64,000 bases of DNA from Triglochin maritima (lineage: Eukaryota > Streptophyta > Magnoliopsida > Alismatales > Juncaginaceae): assembly GCA_963682175.1 (NCBI GenBank), contig OY821782.1, positions 28,975,741 to 29,039,740 of the forward strand, read 5' to 3'. Below the pieces are notes generated by a model, which saw only the letters and a list, made by a program, of their open reading frames with translations, had not been told where the DNA came from and made no database searches. Shown here piece after piece: positions 33,485 to 45,937 of this stretch. Position numbers and translations under genes: made by a program. The stretch's first letter is position 1; each line of letters opens with the position of its first letter.

Positions 33485-34586
33485 GGATTGGGCTGGGTGA
33501 GGTTTGTGGAGTGACGTGGAATTCCACGTAATGGTGCGTTTAGAAGTGGGTGAGAAGTTGGGTAGAATACAACTTTTCCTAAAAAAATAAATCAAATGTG
33601 GCATATACCATTGGTGGGATACGCAACACCCCTAGAGTGTGAGGCATAGCAACAGAGGCTGACAGTGTGTGGCACGACACCCGAGCAATGGTATAGTTTT
33701 CTAGACATGTTTTTCGATTTTTTCTTGCAATGGGTTCCACAACTTCCACTCTAGAGCCAAAACAAATTTCAGTAGCACTTCAAATTGTGCTGAGCTCTCA
33801 CAAATTCAACTTAAATTTTGTTATAGTTACGATATATGTTTCAATTACCTGAATTGACACTTCTTCACGTTCAGTTAAATTTTAGAGAACAAGGACTACA
33901 ACATTGCATAAATCGTTTGCCATTTGCTCCAGTTTATGAAACTGTGAACACAACATTGTCATCAGTTGTGCATTTGTTTTGTCATGTTTTTCTTTCTAGT
34001 TGAAGCGGAAGGTGACAAAGTGAGGATGAACTATAATTAACACTAGTGTAACTAAGTTGATGAAGATACAATCAAATATGGAGGAAAATGTTTTCATGTT
34101 GTTTCCAGTGCAGGTACTTTTGGGTGCTTAAGGTGTATAGAATACCATCGTACGATGAAACAGGAAAAACATAGATTTTCATTGCAATTTTATTCTGCAC
34201 CATAGTTGTGTAGTGTGTAATAACATTACCAATATATTTTGGGGTTAATTACATTGGAGTTATCAAACGTAATTTTCTTTTATCTCAACATTGCTTTTTG
34301 TAGTTGCTCTTTCCTACAATTTGCCATTTGAGGTGGTGGTCACTAGAGCTGAACCATATGGCTTTTGAGATGATATTTTGGGGTTAATATTATTGGAACC
34401 ATGAAAGGGAATTCCTTTTTGTGTCATATTTTGTGTCACTAGTATTGGAACTGTGTTAGTTTCAGAGCTGAACTGTATGACTTTTCAGATGTGTTCCCTT
34501 TTTGTTTGTATTTCACCTGCTTCTTGTTCTCTTTTTTATTCGGTAACTGGGACCTATTATGTTTTCCATGTTATTCCATTTTTTAG
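33485..34586 (+). other. 3' end of fibrillin intron 1
   Basis: Ordinary intron sequence with a T-rich run before the acceptor TTTTAG (34581-34586). A small 92-bp foldback with 10-bp arms lies at 33604-33695. Confidence 0.6.
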
Positions 34587-34721
34587 GTTTCTATTGAGGG
34601 ATACGGTGCGGGTTCTGCAGTTGACCTTGCAAAGTTAGATGGCACTTGGAGGCTGAACTACACCTCAGCTTCAGATGTACTTGTTCTATTTGAGGCTGCT
34701 GCCAGACTCCCGTTCTTTCAG
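34587..34721 (+). CDS. Fibrillin exon 2 (PAP domain start)
   Basis: Forty-five codons in phase 0: VSIEGYGAGSAVDLAKLDG then TWRLNYTSASDVLVLFEAA, RLPFFQ. The LDGTWRL-YTSASDVL block is the signature of this fibrillin subfamily. Acceptor TTTTAG and donor CAG/GTAGAC. Confidence 0.9.
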
Positions 34722-35101
34722 GTAGACTTTGTTCCACAGCTTAGTTTCACCACTCACATTGTTTTATGAATTTCATATTAGTGTTGCTGAAAATATGGCC
34801 TTCGCTACGTCAACATTTATAATGCTTTAGTAAGAGTGTTGTTCTTAAGTTTCAATGTGGTGCTGGACCAATCAAATCTCACATGATGTCGGATCAAATA
34901 AATTGACCCATGTAGACACATTCCAATATATTTTTCACATGTAGACACTAAGAAATATAATCCTAAAATTTTCAGTATCAAAAGTCAATGACATTTTTAC
35001 CCAAGTAATCAAATTTCAAGAGGTGATGAAGTAGCCAAATTTGATAGGTTTTTTATAAATAATGTTTTTAATTGGTGATTGTTCATTCTTTCATTATGTA
35101 G

Positions 35102-35197
35102 GTTGGGCAGATTTTCCAAAAGTTTGAATGTCAAGGACGATCAAACGATGGAATTGTCCGAAATGTTGTCAGATGGAGCGTCCCAAACTTATTAGAG
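35102..35197 (+). CDS. Fibrillin exon 3
   Basis: Thirty-two codons, VGQIFQKFECQGRSNDG then IVRNVVRWSVPNLLE. Acceptor TATGTAG, donor GAG/GTAAAC, phase 0 on both sides. Confidence 0.9.
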
Positions 35198-35502
35198 GTA
35201 AACAAACCAAAGTTGCTTCTCTGGTTTATAAAATGTGACATTGATGCTGATATAAGTTAGAAATTCAATGTGACATGGAGGTAGCAATGGGTCTCCTTCG
35301 TTAGTGTAGCTTTAAAGTAGTAATAGCTAAGCAATGCGGGGCATGCTGTAATACATTGTGAGCTAGACGGTGGAACTTGTGATAGTAATGTGCTAGATAA
35401 GAATCAGAGCTTGTACCCAGCAAGTTTCGAATGCTTTGGGTGTTTGTTGGGTTGGTTTGTATGTAAGTCCGTTTACACAAATCAATAAAATTCGAGGCTG
35501 CG

Positions 35503-38500
35503 TGTAATATCCTAAATCCAAAGACTCGGTTGAGAGATATTAGGTATTGTTTTACAATTAATACAATTTGTCATCTTTTGCAGGGTTACTTAGCAATTTT
35601 TCCAACACTTATCTTCTCCTCCAAGACTTGCATCGTAACCCATTTTCTTCTCAAGCCTAGAAGAGATTTTGGAAGAAAAGAAAGAGAAGAATCACCTTGG
35701 AGGAGGAGGATGGCATGGGAGATCATGTCAGCGTTGCCCATCCGGTTCTCGATCTTCATCCATTCGCACATTTTCATCCTCTTCTCCGGCCTCAGTTGCG
35801 ACCGCTTCCTCCTCTTCAGCAATATACTGAAATCACACCTTTCAAGCCTGTCAAACTCGACGGGACTCATCCAAGGAGGAAGATCTGGAGCTCTTAGGGT
35901 GTTGTCACCATCGAAGATGCATGGTGGTTCGAAAATGGGGTTTGATCGGTTAGAGGGACTCGCAAACGCAGGTATGCCTTTGGATCCACTTAAGCAACAT
36001 TTTTCTAGACATATGGCTCATCGAATCGACCTTGAAACGGTAATATTGAAGTAGAGTGAGACTCACACCAAAAATGACTAATTGTTTCTATTTTCTGAAA
36101 TTGATTTTCATGTTGAGATTAATAATGTGGAGTGATATCAAATCAAAGAAAAATTGAATGTTTTTAGGTATGCGAGAACACCACTTAAGATGAGAATAAA
36201 CCCATCGAATTCAAGGATTGAAAATATTATGTGAATAATTAAGGTTCTGAAATTGGCTGTAAATGAGTTGTAAGAATTGGTTTGCATTTTCTGCTAGCAT
36301 TGAGTCATGGATAAATTTAGTCTTAAGAGCTAAAAATGTTACAACTAGTAGTAAGGATTTAGTTACTATCCTTTTGAAGATAAAAATGGATTTAAGGTAC
36401 TGGATTGCTAGCAACTTGGCTGGAAGTGAAACTCTTTAAGAAGGAGTTGAATGTGTTAGGTGAATGGAGTTTTGGTGTTGCATGAATTGGGTTCATGTTT
36501 GAGGCAACCCAGTTTTGATCGAGATGTTCCTAACATCTTGTGGCTTATGTTGAATTGTCAAGTGCATAAAAATAATGCTTAGTTGTGATAGATTAATATG
36601 TACATAGACAAATAGATCATGATGATTAATATTTTATCTTGCTTTGGACCCATCTGAGTTAAGAACACTCACAAATAACGGTAAGTATTGAGTTGAAATC
36701 GATTGGGAGATAAAGCATGAATCTTGTGATGTTGAATTATAACAATTTGATTGTGAGTCCTGTTCTCAAATGATGATTTGAAGTATAACTGAGGTTGTTC
36801 AGGAATGTTAATTGTTTAATTTGACATGATATGCGGATGTGCATGTGACAAGTTTACTTGGGTTCCTTCCTGTGAAATATTCTACTATGGACTACATTAA
36901 GTAGAGCATAGTTGTTCATGATCAATATCCGTCCGATGGTTATAGAGTAAGATCGTCTCATAATGTGGATGTTCAAGCACAAGGAAGTGGAGTGTTAAGC
37001 TTTGATATGATAATTAAATTTAACAAGATTGACACTTGACTTGTTCCTTCGTAACACTGAAGTTGGATAGGGCAAATGAGTGGAAGTTATTTTGTGTTGC
37101 TCTTTGAGATTAAATTCCTTAATAGGAACCTTGGAACTTGGTTGCTGGCTTGATTTAGCTAAGTGTTGATCTTGTAAACTTCATTCAAGTTTTGTAAGTT
37201 GGTAACTACCACTTGCCATGTTCTATTATCTTGGAGTTGAGAATATTGAAGTTAAATTGCTTAACAATAAGGTTATGTGAACTTGGGTAAAAGTGTATAA
37301 TAAGTAGTATATGTGAATCTCATGTTTAATGTGTTTATATATAATTTGAGAATGGTTGGGCAATTGGAAGCAATTTAGTCTTAATAGTTGGTTTCTTCTT
37401 AGGCAGTTTTGGTTGCCACAAAATGAGAACTTTGAGTCTCGAATCGATCTTTTCAATGGGTTGGTTTAGCACTTCTATGAAATCTAGGTTGTACCAAAGT
37501 TATTGTGGGGGTCATAATAGACTAAGTCATGTGATTGATAGAGTTTTAATCTCACTATGTCATGGTAGGGATTTGTGTTGGTATTTTGACTCTTAGTGAA
37601 CTAGAATAGTATTTTTGGTGGTTGAATGCTTGGATTGTGTTTTCCACTTGAGTCTACTTATGCATGGTCATCAATAAGTGAGTGTCGAATGTCCTTCAAA
37701 CCCAAGCATGTAGATGACCAATCGACAACAACAAATGCATTGTTTTATTATCGAGAAATGGATTACCATAGCTCTCAATGAAGTTTGAGTTAGTATTCTA
37801 TTAATTTTTTTCTCACTCCTTGCAACTAACCTTGGGTGGTATTGTGCATGTAGACAAACCCGTGATGTATCACGTGTAAGTGATATTTAAACTTTAAAAC
37901 TCAATATATTGTTTTACACTTGACATTGTGCTTTCCTAAATTAAAGCTGGTGAGATACAATTGTTTTGGCTAGATCACATATGCATGGTCGACTGTTGTG
38001 CTTATTAAATATTCGATATTTTCGAACAAATGGTTACATTAGATGATTTAAATTGTATTTTGTCAAGTATTGTATTGGTTTACATAGGTTGGGTTAACCT
38101 AATGTTGTTTAAAAATCTTCATCAAAATAGAGATGGTAGTAATCCTGATAAACGAATTTGCTCAGGTGTTGGGACTTGCACTGCTTAACCTTAGTTTAGT
38201 TGTGTATTAGTCGATGGTTATTATTAATGTTCTCGCCCTTCTGTTAAATGCATGCTTACATGATGAATGTCTATTTTTACAAGTTTGACTAATGATAAAA
38301 ATGCATTGTTGGTCCCAAGTTCTTGCAGAAGACTTGGGCAACCACATCTGGATTTTATTGCATCTGATTGTGTTTTACTGGCATTGATTTGATGTGATTT
38401 GAATCCATTAGCTTATGCATGATAGCATCTTTGTTGCTTGTATAAACTAGTGAGTTCTAGTTAAATCACCATTCGTGGTGGACAATGAATATTGAAATTT

Positions 38501-39737
38501 ATATCATTGGTCTAGTTGCTCGTAGTTTATGAGTAAATTATGATTTATTTATTACCAATGTCATTTGAACTAACCATGAGTTAGTGATTATTGATAGACC
38601 TAACTGTGAGTTATTCCCAAGGAATAACTAGTGATGAATTAGACACTACTGACTTAACACTGAAAAATAAATTGTGGGATTGGCACTATTGACTCTTTAA
38701 GAGCATACTGGGCTCTACGGAGCATGACTCTTCGGAGTATTGGGCCCGACGGGGCACATCTCTTATGAGATTATTGGCGGCTGTAGGACCGCAGATACAG
38801 ATCTGTTATCTATCGTATTGACACAGGTTGGTGTATGGGACCCCACAATGAACTGAACTGAATGAATATCGAAACTAAAAGTGTTTTAAAATGGTTATAA
38901 TTACAGAATGGGTGTGGGGATGGGCCATACACTAACTGGAAGACCGCACGTGCCAGCGGTGGGTTTCCTTTGGAATCTCTGATACATGTATGTATCATTA
39001 ATGAAATGACTGACTGAATTGAATTGGAAACTAAGATACATGCTTGTTCTTTAGTTCATATTGATATTGATTGTTATTGAATTGAAATGAGAAATATGAT
39101 GCAAGTTTATGCTCTAACTCATCATGTTGTTTTGTCTATTGAAGTTACTATAGAGGTGTGAACCATGTTTCACTTTTAAGTTCTAGCTCCTTAAATGAGT
39201 TGGTATTGAGCATTTTGGAAATGACTTTCGTCAAGCGCTTATGCTCATATTTAAGGTAATATTAGACATATGTTTACCAAGAATATGAACCTGATTGTTA
39301 TCGTATGGTATATTCGTTTGATTTGTATGTCTATTAGATTGATGTTTAAATTGGATCATTTGGCATACTGAGTTTTATAAACTCACGGTTTTGTGGTTTT
39401 ATATTTTTGCAGGTTACCGTCAAGTTCTGGCGGTACATGCATGACATTCATGGCATATAGTTGCATAGGTGATCTTTTTAGTTTTCTTTTATGTCTCTAT
39501 GCACCTAGAATTTGATTGGCAGTCATTATTGATTCTTTTTAATATCTCTTGAATGTATTGATTCTCGATTTGTATATTGTGTACATATCTTATTCTTGAA
39601 TCCTCAAACACGTTCATGTGTATTTAAACCAATTGGAGCTCCTATCATCTTTTATTGACTTTTATTGCCTTTCGGTAACTCCCTTCAGAAAAATTTATTT
39701 CATCTTCCGCTTTGACCGTCCGGAAGGGGATGTTACA
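35503..39737 (+). mobile_element. Solo LTR of 4235 bp
   Basis: The unit begins TGTAATATCC and ends GATGTTACA (TGT...ACA). It is flanked by a perfect 5-bp duplication CTGCG (35498-35502, 39738-39742), as for an LTR retrotransposon that lost its body by LTR-LTR recombination. No polyprotein motif occurs inside. A set of short hairpin-like GGGC/TCGG repeats lies at 38700-38800. The termini resemble the other solo LTRs here. The size suggests a large Ty3/gypsy lineage such as Tat/Ogre, but I cannot assign it without coding sequence. Confidence 0.85.
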
Positions 39738-39742
39738 CTGCG

Positions 39743-40048
39743 CCTCCCTTTTGCTTTGCAAAAAAAAAGTTAGAAATTCAATAACTTGTTTTGTTAGTAT
39801 TATATCACATATATATGGGGGGGGGGGGTGCATGCAAAATCAAAAGGAGTTGAGTGCACCAAGAAGCACAAACCAACAGATACGTTTTGGATAATGACCG
39901 TAGTGATCGTACATGTTTTGGATAATGACTAAAGCAAATATATGGCCTGTTCATTGCTTAAGTACATGTGCATTTAAATATTCACACCAGAAGTTGTTTA
40001 CTAGGCCTCAAAAATCGAGCAAAATCATGTAGCGGAGTATCTCATTCT
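39743..40048 (+). other. Intron 3 spacer
   Basis: AT-rich, with a 10-G run at about 39819-39828. Nothing else is seen. Confidence 0.5.
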
Positions 40049-40053
40049 TTACC

Positions 40054-40795
40054 TGTAACGCCCCGAGCCCGGACAACTGATCACCCGTCCGAACCCGGTG
40101 CATTAAGATACGATCCACGATCCTGACCGCTACGCACTCTGATATTTAAATCCATCTGATAGGCCCATAATAATCTGAAAAATATAATCAACAAATTGTG
40201 AGCTCGACAGCCCACAAGTACCAACCATCAATCAATCAGAATCATAATCATGTGGAAAATAATACAGAATATGACATTCAGTCAATAAGCACAATCAAGA
40301 GACATGCATCACAAATAAAATGCATGCATATCAATTTGAAACCCCCATTCAGATTCGACCACATCCTGTGCTTCTGAAATCTATCAATCAGTCAGACGCA
40401 CACCTGGTAGCTCCACACTAACGACAGGCAGCCCTTTCCCCTCTCGGGTGGCTCCACGCTGTCCGATAGGCAGCTCTTTCCTAAGTGGCTCAGCCAGAAA
40501 CATACACACAGCCACAGGACATGTCAACCGAAACACCACCATGCAATCATATGCATATCAATGAAATCAACATCGATACTCAGCATGCATGCAACTACGA
40601 ATATCAAGAGAGACAGACATGATATGAAACTGAAGAATAACGAATCAATACTTGCCTCAAAATCTCCATCTTTTTCTTCTCAATATTCTTCTCAAAATTC
40701 CATCTTCTCATAAAACCACACAATCATCCAACAATCTTAATTAGTCCATTAAGATATTTGATTATTACCTAAACTAAAAAATTCAGGATATTACA
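40054..40795 (-). repeat. 3' LTR of the short gypsy-like element
   Basis: 742 bp, bounded on the plus strand by TGTAACGCCCC and ATATTACA. It differs from the other LTR at only a handful of positions. Confidence 0.9.
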
Positions 40796-41153
40796 TTCTA
40801 CCCTCCTTAAAAGAAATTTCGTCCTCGAAATTTGATCTCAATACTGTCTCAATCCAAACAAATCAATACAAATTTTTCAACTCATTATTTATCAAATCTA
40901 AAAACCTAACACCACTTATCGCTCATAATTTAGATAATCAATCCAACCAAATCCAAATTCACATTTAAACTCAAGTCCAAATATCTCTAAATTCATCTTT
41001 CATTATTTATTAATAATTTGGTAGCAAATCCAACTAAGTCAAAATTCACATTTAAATCAATAGTCAATACTTCTAAATCCAATTTCTTAAATTCCAATTC
41101 AATCAAAAATTTTATTTCAAATCCAAATCCCGACTAATTCCGAGGATCGTATT

Positions 41154-41165
41154 GCTCCGATACCA
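41154..41165 (-). other. Primer-binding site of the short element
   Basis: The minus strand reads TGGTATCGGAGC, complementary to the initiator Met tRNA 3' end with one variant base. Confidence 0.8.
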
Positions 41166-41167
41166 TT

Positions 41168-41909
41168 TGTAACGCCCCGAGCCCGGACAACTGATCACCC
41201 GTCCGAACCCGGTGCGTTAAGATACGATCCACGATCCTGACCGCTACGCACTCTGATATTTAAATCCATCTGATAGGCTCATAATAATCTGAAAAATATA
41301 ATCAACAAATTGTGAGCTCGACAGCCCGCAAGTACCAACCATCAATCAATCAGAATCATAATCATGTGGAAAATAATACAGAATATGACATTCAGTCAAT
41401 AAGCACAATCAAGAGACATGCATCACAAATAAAATGCATGCATATCAATTTGAAACCCCCATTCAGATTCGACCACATCCTGTGCTTCTGAAATCTATCA
41501 ATCAGTCAGACGCACACCTGGTAGCTCCACACTAACGACAGGCAGCCCTTTCCTCTCTCGGGTGGCTCCACGTTGTCCGATAGACAGCTCTTTCCTAAGT
41601 GGCTCAGCCAGAAACATACACACAGCCACAGGACATGTCAACCGAAACACCACCATGCAATCATATGCATATCAATGAAATCAACATCGATACTCAGCAT
41701 GCATGCAACTACGAATATCAAGAGAGACAGACATGATATGAAACTGAAGAATAACGAATCAGTACTTGCCTCAAAATCTCCATCTTTTTCTTCTCAATAT
41801 TCCTCTCAAAATTCCATCTTCTCCTAAAACCACACAATCATCCAACAATCTTAGTTAGTCCATTAAGATATTTGATTATTACCTAAACTAAAAAATTCAG
41901 GATATTACA
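41168..41909 (-). repeat. 5' LTR of the short gypsy-like element
   Basis: 742 bp, paired with 40054-40795. Its end lies only 39 bp from fibrillin exon 4, so part of the intron before the acceptor is displaced. Confidence 0.9.
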
Positions 41910-41948
41910 TTACCTGACCATAAACATGTTTGTTTTTCCGTTTTGAAG

Positions 41949-42029
41949 GACCAAGATGGTGCTACTTTGCTCGTCTCTGCAAAGTTTTCCATTCTTTCAA
42001 AGCGCAACATATACCTTGACTTTGAAGAG
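41949..42029 (+). CDS. Fibrillin exon 4
   Basis: Twenty-seven codons, DQDGATLLVSAKFSILSK then RNIYLDFEE. Acceptor TTTTGAAG, donor GAG/GTGCGT, phase 0. The acceptor is only 39 bp from a retroelement insertion. Confidence 0.9.
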
Positions 42030-42801
42030 GTGCGTACCAGAAATGATCCTATCCAATGAATTGAATTCGGAAACATCAATTTCACTGTCTTCCGCCTTCT
42101 AGTCTGCAAGGGACTGGTTTGCTTGCTTGATTTTGCATTCTACCATGCAGTTAGTTTTGTTATCCTATCTTCCCAAAGTATAGATTAATTAAAATTGTCT
42201 ACTTCAGTTGGATGACCTAATAATGGTTTATACCTCTTCCTTTTTTTATATTTCCAACAAAACCAAAATCTTGTAATGTTTTGAACTGAACTTCTGTCGT
42301 AGTTAGCAGTGTCCTGCTCAAACACTTGGAAGCTTGCCCACAAATTCTTGTTTCACTTGATGTGCAAGTACGTGGCGTAAAAATTTCACTGCATGTTGTA
42401 ATTTTCTAAAAAAAAAATAATTGTGCCAAACTATGCTAAATTATACGAACTAGGTATCTGAGCATTGACAATTGAGCTCTTGAATATTCCGTTCTTGCCA
42501 TGTGTTTTGGTAGTTTATTGCAAGTAAAGGTTCTTTGCGACCTGTGTGACAATCTCAAATTGCTAAACATTACTTTGAAAATGTCCTTGTAACATAGATA
42601 TTGTCTTGTCCACAGAATGCATCTTATAAGTTGTTATGTTAGTTAACCATTCAAAGAAATGTAAGTTAAACTTGGGTATTGCAACCTGCCCTGCATGGTG
42701 TAACATATTATTTGACTTGGTTGTATCCTATTTGTTTCCTAATCATTATTCCTTAGATGCATCATAAGCTAGATCTATCTCACATACTGTTCCATTTTCA
42801 G
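42030..42801 (+). other. Fibrillin intron 4
   Basis: An ordinary AT-rich intron of 772 bp, the only intron above 500 bp without an identifiable insertion. Confidence 0.7.
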
Positions 42802-42888
42802 GTTGCCTTGCAAAACATAAATATTAGTGAAGAGCTACAGGCTGTATTAGCACCGGCATTGTTACCTCGAACGTTTTTGAATTTACAG
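42802..42888 (+). CDS. Fibrillin exon 5
   Basis: Twenty-nine codons, VALQNINISEELQAVLAPAL then LPRTFLNLQ. Acceptor TTTTCAG, donor CAG/GTAAGA, phase 0. Confidence 0.9.
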
Positions 42889-43627
42889 GTAAGAGAACAA
42901 TAAACTTCCCTCCACTTAAAATTGCATGTTCATATTGTAGATAATTAAATATCATAGGCTACCACTGCAAATGGCCTGTGGGAGATCTAGTTTTAGTATG
43001 CTTCGATTTTTATCTAGGAATGTTTCATCTGTCCCTTCCTTCAACCAACACAATGTATACCAAACATTGCATCATCAATATTTTGATGTGCATTGGGAAC
43101 CTTTAACATCTCCGTTTTAGCCAAAAGGTACAAATATTGCAGTTGGAAGTACTTACCTCCTGTTAGTCTAGTAAATATTAGAGTAGATTGATCTAACAGA
43201 GTAATCTTCCATTAATCATCCAGTCCTAAGGTGAAGATCATTTTACAAGCAGTTTTCGTGAATGCTGTCCATATGATCCTGTATTTAATCCTATTATATG
43301 GAACCTTTTTTGTTGATGTACCTTGTTTGATTTTGAAATAGATATATGGTGTAGATTTCCTCAATATGGATGCTTTTATAGCTGGCCATGCACTACATAT
43401 TATTAGAAGTTTGGAACAACAAACTGGAATGCATTATGTGAACTTTCTTGCCTCGACTAATGGTTCTAGTTGTTATTATTACGTTTTCTGCTTATATACG
43501 TTCCGTACATGTCTAGTATTTGTCTAGTTAGATCTTTTAAAAGTAAACTATTTCCTTGTATACCGTTCATGTTCTCTGTTATACTTATATACCATCTATA
43601 CTTTTCCTTTTCTGTTGTATACCATCT
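42889..43627 (+). other. Intron 5, first part
   Basis: AT-rich intron. No element is seen before the duplication GGTTA at 43628. Confidence 0.6.
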
Positions 43628-44057
43628 GGTTATGTAACATCCTCAAAACAGCGGAAAATTTTTAAATTTATAAACACTCGATCAACAGAGGATATTACGC
43701 AATAAAATGGACACAGGTGCACCAACATATATATAATATATATCTGAACATCAGAGTATACAAAAGTTGTGATTACATCAAAAGCATATACAAGGAAACA
43801 GTAATCACACGACCTCAACTAAGAGAAAGCTGGATCCGGTAGCGGTGCTCCTCTCCTCGGTCACCACCCCCTTAATGCCGATCACGGCCTGAAAGTAAAC
43901 ATGCAACAATGCCTGAGTTTCAAGAAGGAAACCCCGTATGTCAAACTCTAAATGTACGAAATAAAAGCATCCTAGCATGCAATTCTACTCAACAAGAAAA
44001 GCATCACAACACGCCCAGCACCAGAGCTCACAACTCCACCACAGGACACACCACAGG

Positions 44058-44490
44058 TACGGGGCTCCAGGTCTAATCTCAACCAACCGCCGCACCCACC
44101 ACAGTCACGGGGCTCCAGGTCTAATCTCAACCAACCGCCGCGACTCACACACTCGTCGCCAAGCTGGGCTCCAGGTCTAATTTCAACCAACCCAAACGTA
44201 TAAGGGCTTCAGGTCTAATTTCAACCAACCACAGCTACCACGACACGACCAAGGGCTCCAGGTCTAATTTCAACCAACCCAAACGTATAAGGGCTCCAGG
44301 TCTAATTTCAACCAACCCCTACACGCGGTCCTTGCTCAGGCTCCAGGTCTAATTTCAACCAACCCGAACACACTACGGAGCTCCAGGTCTAATTTCAACC
44401 AACTCCGTACAGACTAGCTGGGCTCCAGGTCTAATTTCAACCAACCACAACTCTCACACAGTTACGGGGCTCCATGTCTATTTTCAACCA
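44058..44490 (-). repeat. Minisatellite with about 26-bp conserved core
   Basis: Ten copies of a core GGCTCCAGGTCTAAT + TTCAACCAACC are separated by variable 10-30-bp spacers (starts near 44061, 44110, 44167, 44203, 44253, 44291, 44338, 44379, 44420, 44467). The last copy is diverged. Confidence 0.85.
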
Positions 44491-44599
44491 ACCACCGCAA
44501 CCCTCGTGCACCTCGCACACTTGCCGGAAGAACATCGGCACCACGACTCGTCCCACACGGACAACCACGACCACAACACCTCCATAGTGCAAAACAGGA

Positions 44600-45220
44600 C
44601 ACAAACGGTCGACCGAACCAAAAGTCCCGGTCGACCGAATCAAGCAAATACAGGGCAATCCACTTCGACCGGCACTCCATCGGTCGACCGATTCCCAACA
44701 CCACACTCGTTCGGTCGAACCCAAATCAAGGGACGGTCGACCGTTTAGATGGTCAACTCCCGGTCCAACGAACAAAACGACCAATCGGTCGACCGACAAA
44801 GGGGTCCCGGTCGACCGAAAGTCACCAGGAAACAAATCCCTCAACACCACAACGAATTCGGTCGAACGCCGAGCACACCTCGGTCGACCGAATTCCACCA
44901 GAGCGTTCCCACGCTCAGCGCACAAGTCCGGTCGACCGAACCCTCATTCGGTCGAACCGATCACTATGCTCACTTAAGTCACGGTCGGACGAAAATCAAC
45001 GAGCGGTCGACCGTTTAGATGGTCTAAGCCCCCAACCGACTTAAGACAGCGCACACGGTCGACCGGCAAAGGGGACCCGGTCGACCGAATCTCTCCAGAC
45101 TTGCCTTCTAAGCACAATCGGTCGACCGCCCCACAGGCATCGTTCGACCGATTTGAGGCAGAGCTCGAATTCTCTTCACGAACGGTCGACCGTTTGCACA
45201 AACCGGTCGACCGATCAGGC
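44600..45220. repeat. GTCGAC palindrome array (solo LTR 1)
   Basis: About twenty CGGTCGACCG or half-palindrome (CGGTCGAAC, TTCGACCG) motifs occur at roughly 20-50-bp spacing in otherwise non-repetitive DNA. Confidence 0.85.
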
Positions 45221-45665
45221 AGTGAAATCTGCTGCAAGTTTACTCGCGACGAGCCGAACGGCCTACCGTCGACTTCCAAATACTCACGGTAATTAAGTGA
45301 GCGAGCTTGACATATCTAAAGGTCTGAAGAGACCCTTGAAGAACCACGACGACGCCTCCACGAGCGCGCCTCCCCAAATCACGATCCGTCGACGACTCTC
45401 GCGTCCAAACGACGATCAATCGCCTCCTCGACGATCCACAACAACGAATCCACCTCCGGCAACCTCCACCGAACAACCACAACCCCAGCACACGAGTTAG
45501 GTAGGGGAAGAGAAACAAACGTGCGGAAGGGGAAAGGAACCAACACTCACCTCAAGCCACCGACAAACGACCACCACCACCGCTTGCCCGAACACCACTC
45601 AACGCCGGAGCACCAACTCGCCGGAGCTTACAGTAGGAGGGAGAGAGGGAATCGTGAGAGAGAGC

Positions 45666-45706
<41 letters not shown>

Positions 45707-45937
45707 TCCCCCCAAATACTCCTCCAATCCAATCCTCACCACTCATCTCATCCCCATCCAATCCAAGCCATCCATTCCATCTCCTCTCAATCTCAACCAC
45801 TCAACCAAACCAACACATCTAAGCCCTCCATCCATCCCTCTCAATCCCAGCCGCTCATCTCCAACACCCCCTAAACTCCACCTAAACAAGATTAAGGCAC
45901 AAATAGGATTAGGATTAGGCTAGAATCCTACAGGTTA

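Larger units (their letters stand above)
40054..41909 (-). mobile_element. Short coding-free Ty3/gypsy-like LTR element (TRIM/LARD)
   Basis: Two 742-bp LTRs (40054-40795, 41168-41909) are nearly identical and flanked by a perfect duplication TTACC (40049-40053, 41910-41914). The internal region is only 372 bp. On the minus strand it starts with primer site TGGTATCGGAGC two bases from the 5' LTR and ends with a purine tract (AAGGAGGGTAGAA) preceded by TTTCGAGGACGAAATTTC, the sequence usual at the 3' end of gypsy polyproteins. It therefore kept both replication signals but no genes. Confidence 0.9.
43633..45932 (-). mobile_element. Solo LTR, 2300 bp, with minisatellite and palindrome array
   Basis: Bounded by TGTAACATCC and AATCCTACA and flanked by a perfect duplication GGTTA (43628-43632, 45933-45937). 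Orientation is minus, because the conserved 3' block GGCATACGGGGTTTCC-like lies near the plus-strand left end (43909-43941). In LTR orientation it has a CT-rich run (45670-45702), a GTCGAC palindrome array (44600-45220), then a 10-copy minisatellite (44058-44490). There is no coding sequence. Confidence 0.88.

Noticed and set aside
33604..33695. 92-bp foldback with 10-bp arms as a MITE
   Set aside because: Arms are short and no target duplication is visible; it could arise by chance.
35530..36054. 174-codon open frame in the 4.2-kb solo LTR as a protein gene
   Set aside because: It lies entirely within an LTR bounded by TGT...ACA and a perfect duplication, and no domain is recognisable. It is more likely transcribed leader sequence.
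44058..44490. Regular repeats with unique spacers looking like a CRISPR array
   Set aside because: It lies inside a plant solo LTR with its own target duplication, spacers vary strongly in length, and no cas-like genes exist. It is a minisatellite.
44437..45518. Several overlapping open frames in the solo LTR (and similarly 47469-48505, 51182-51955) as genes
   Set aside because: They are Arg/Pro/Ser-rich by-products of GC-rich palindromes and tandem repeats, present on both strands, with no domain similarity.
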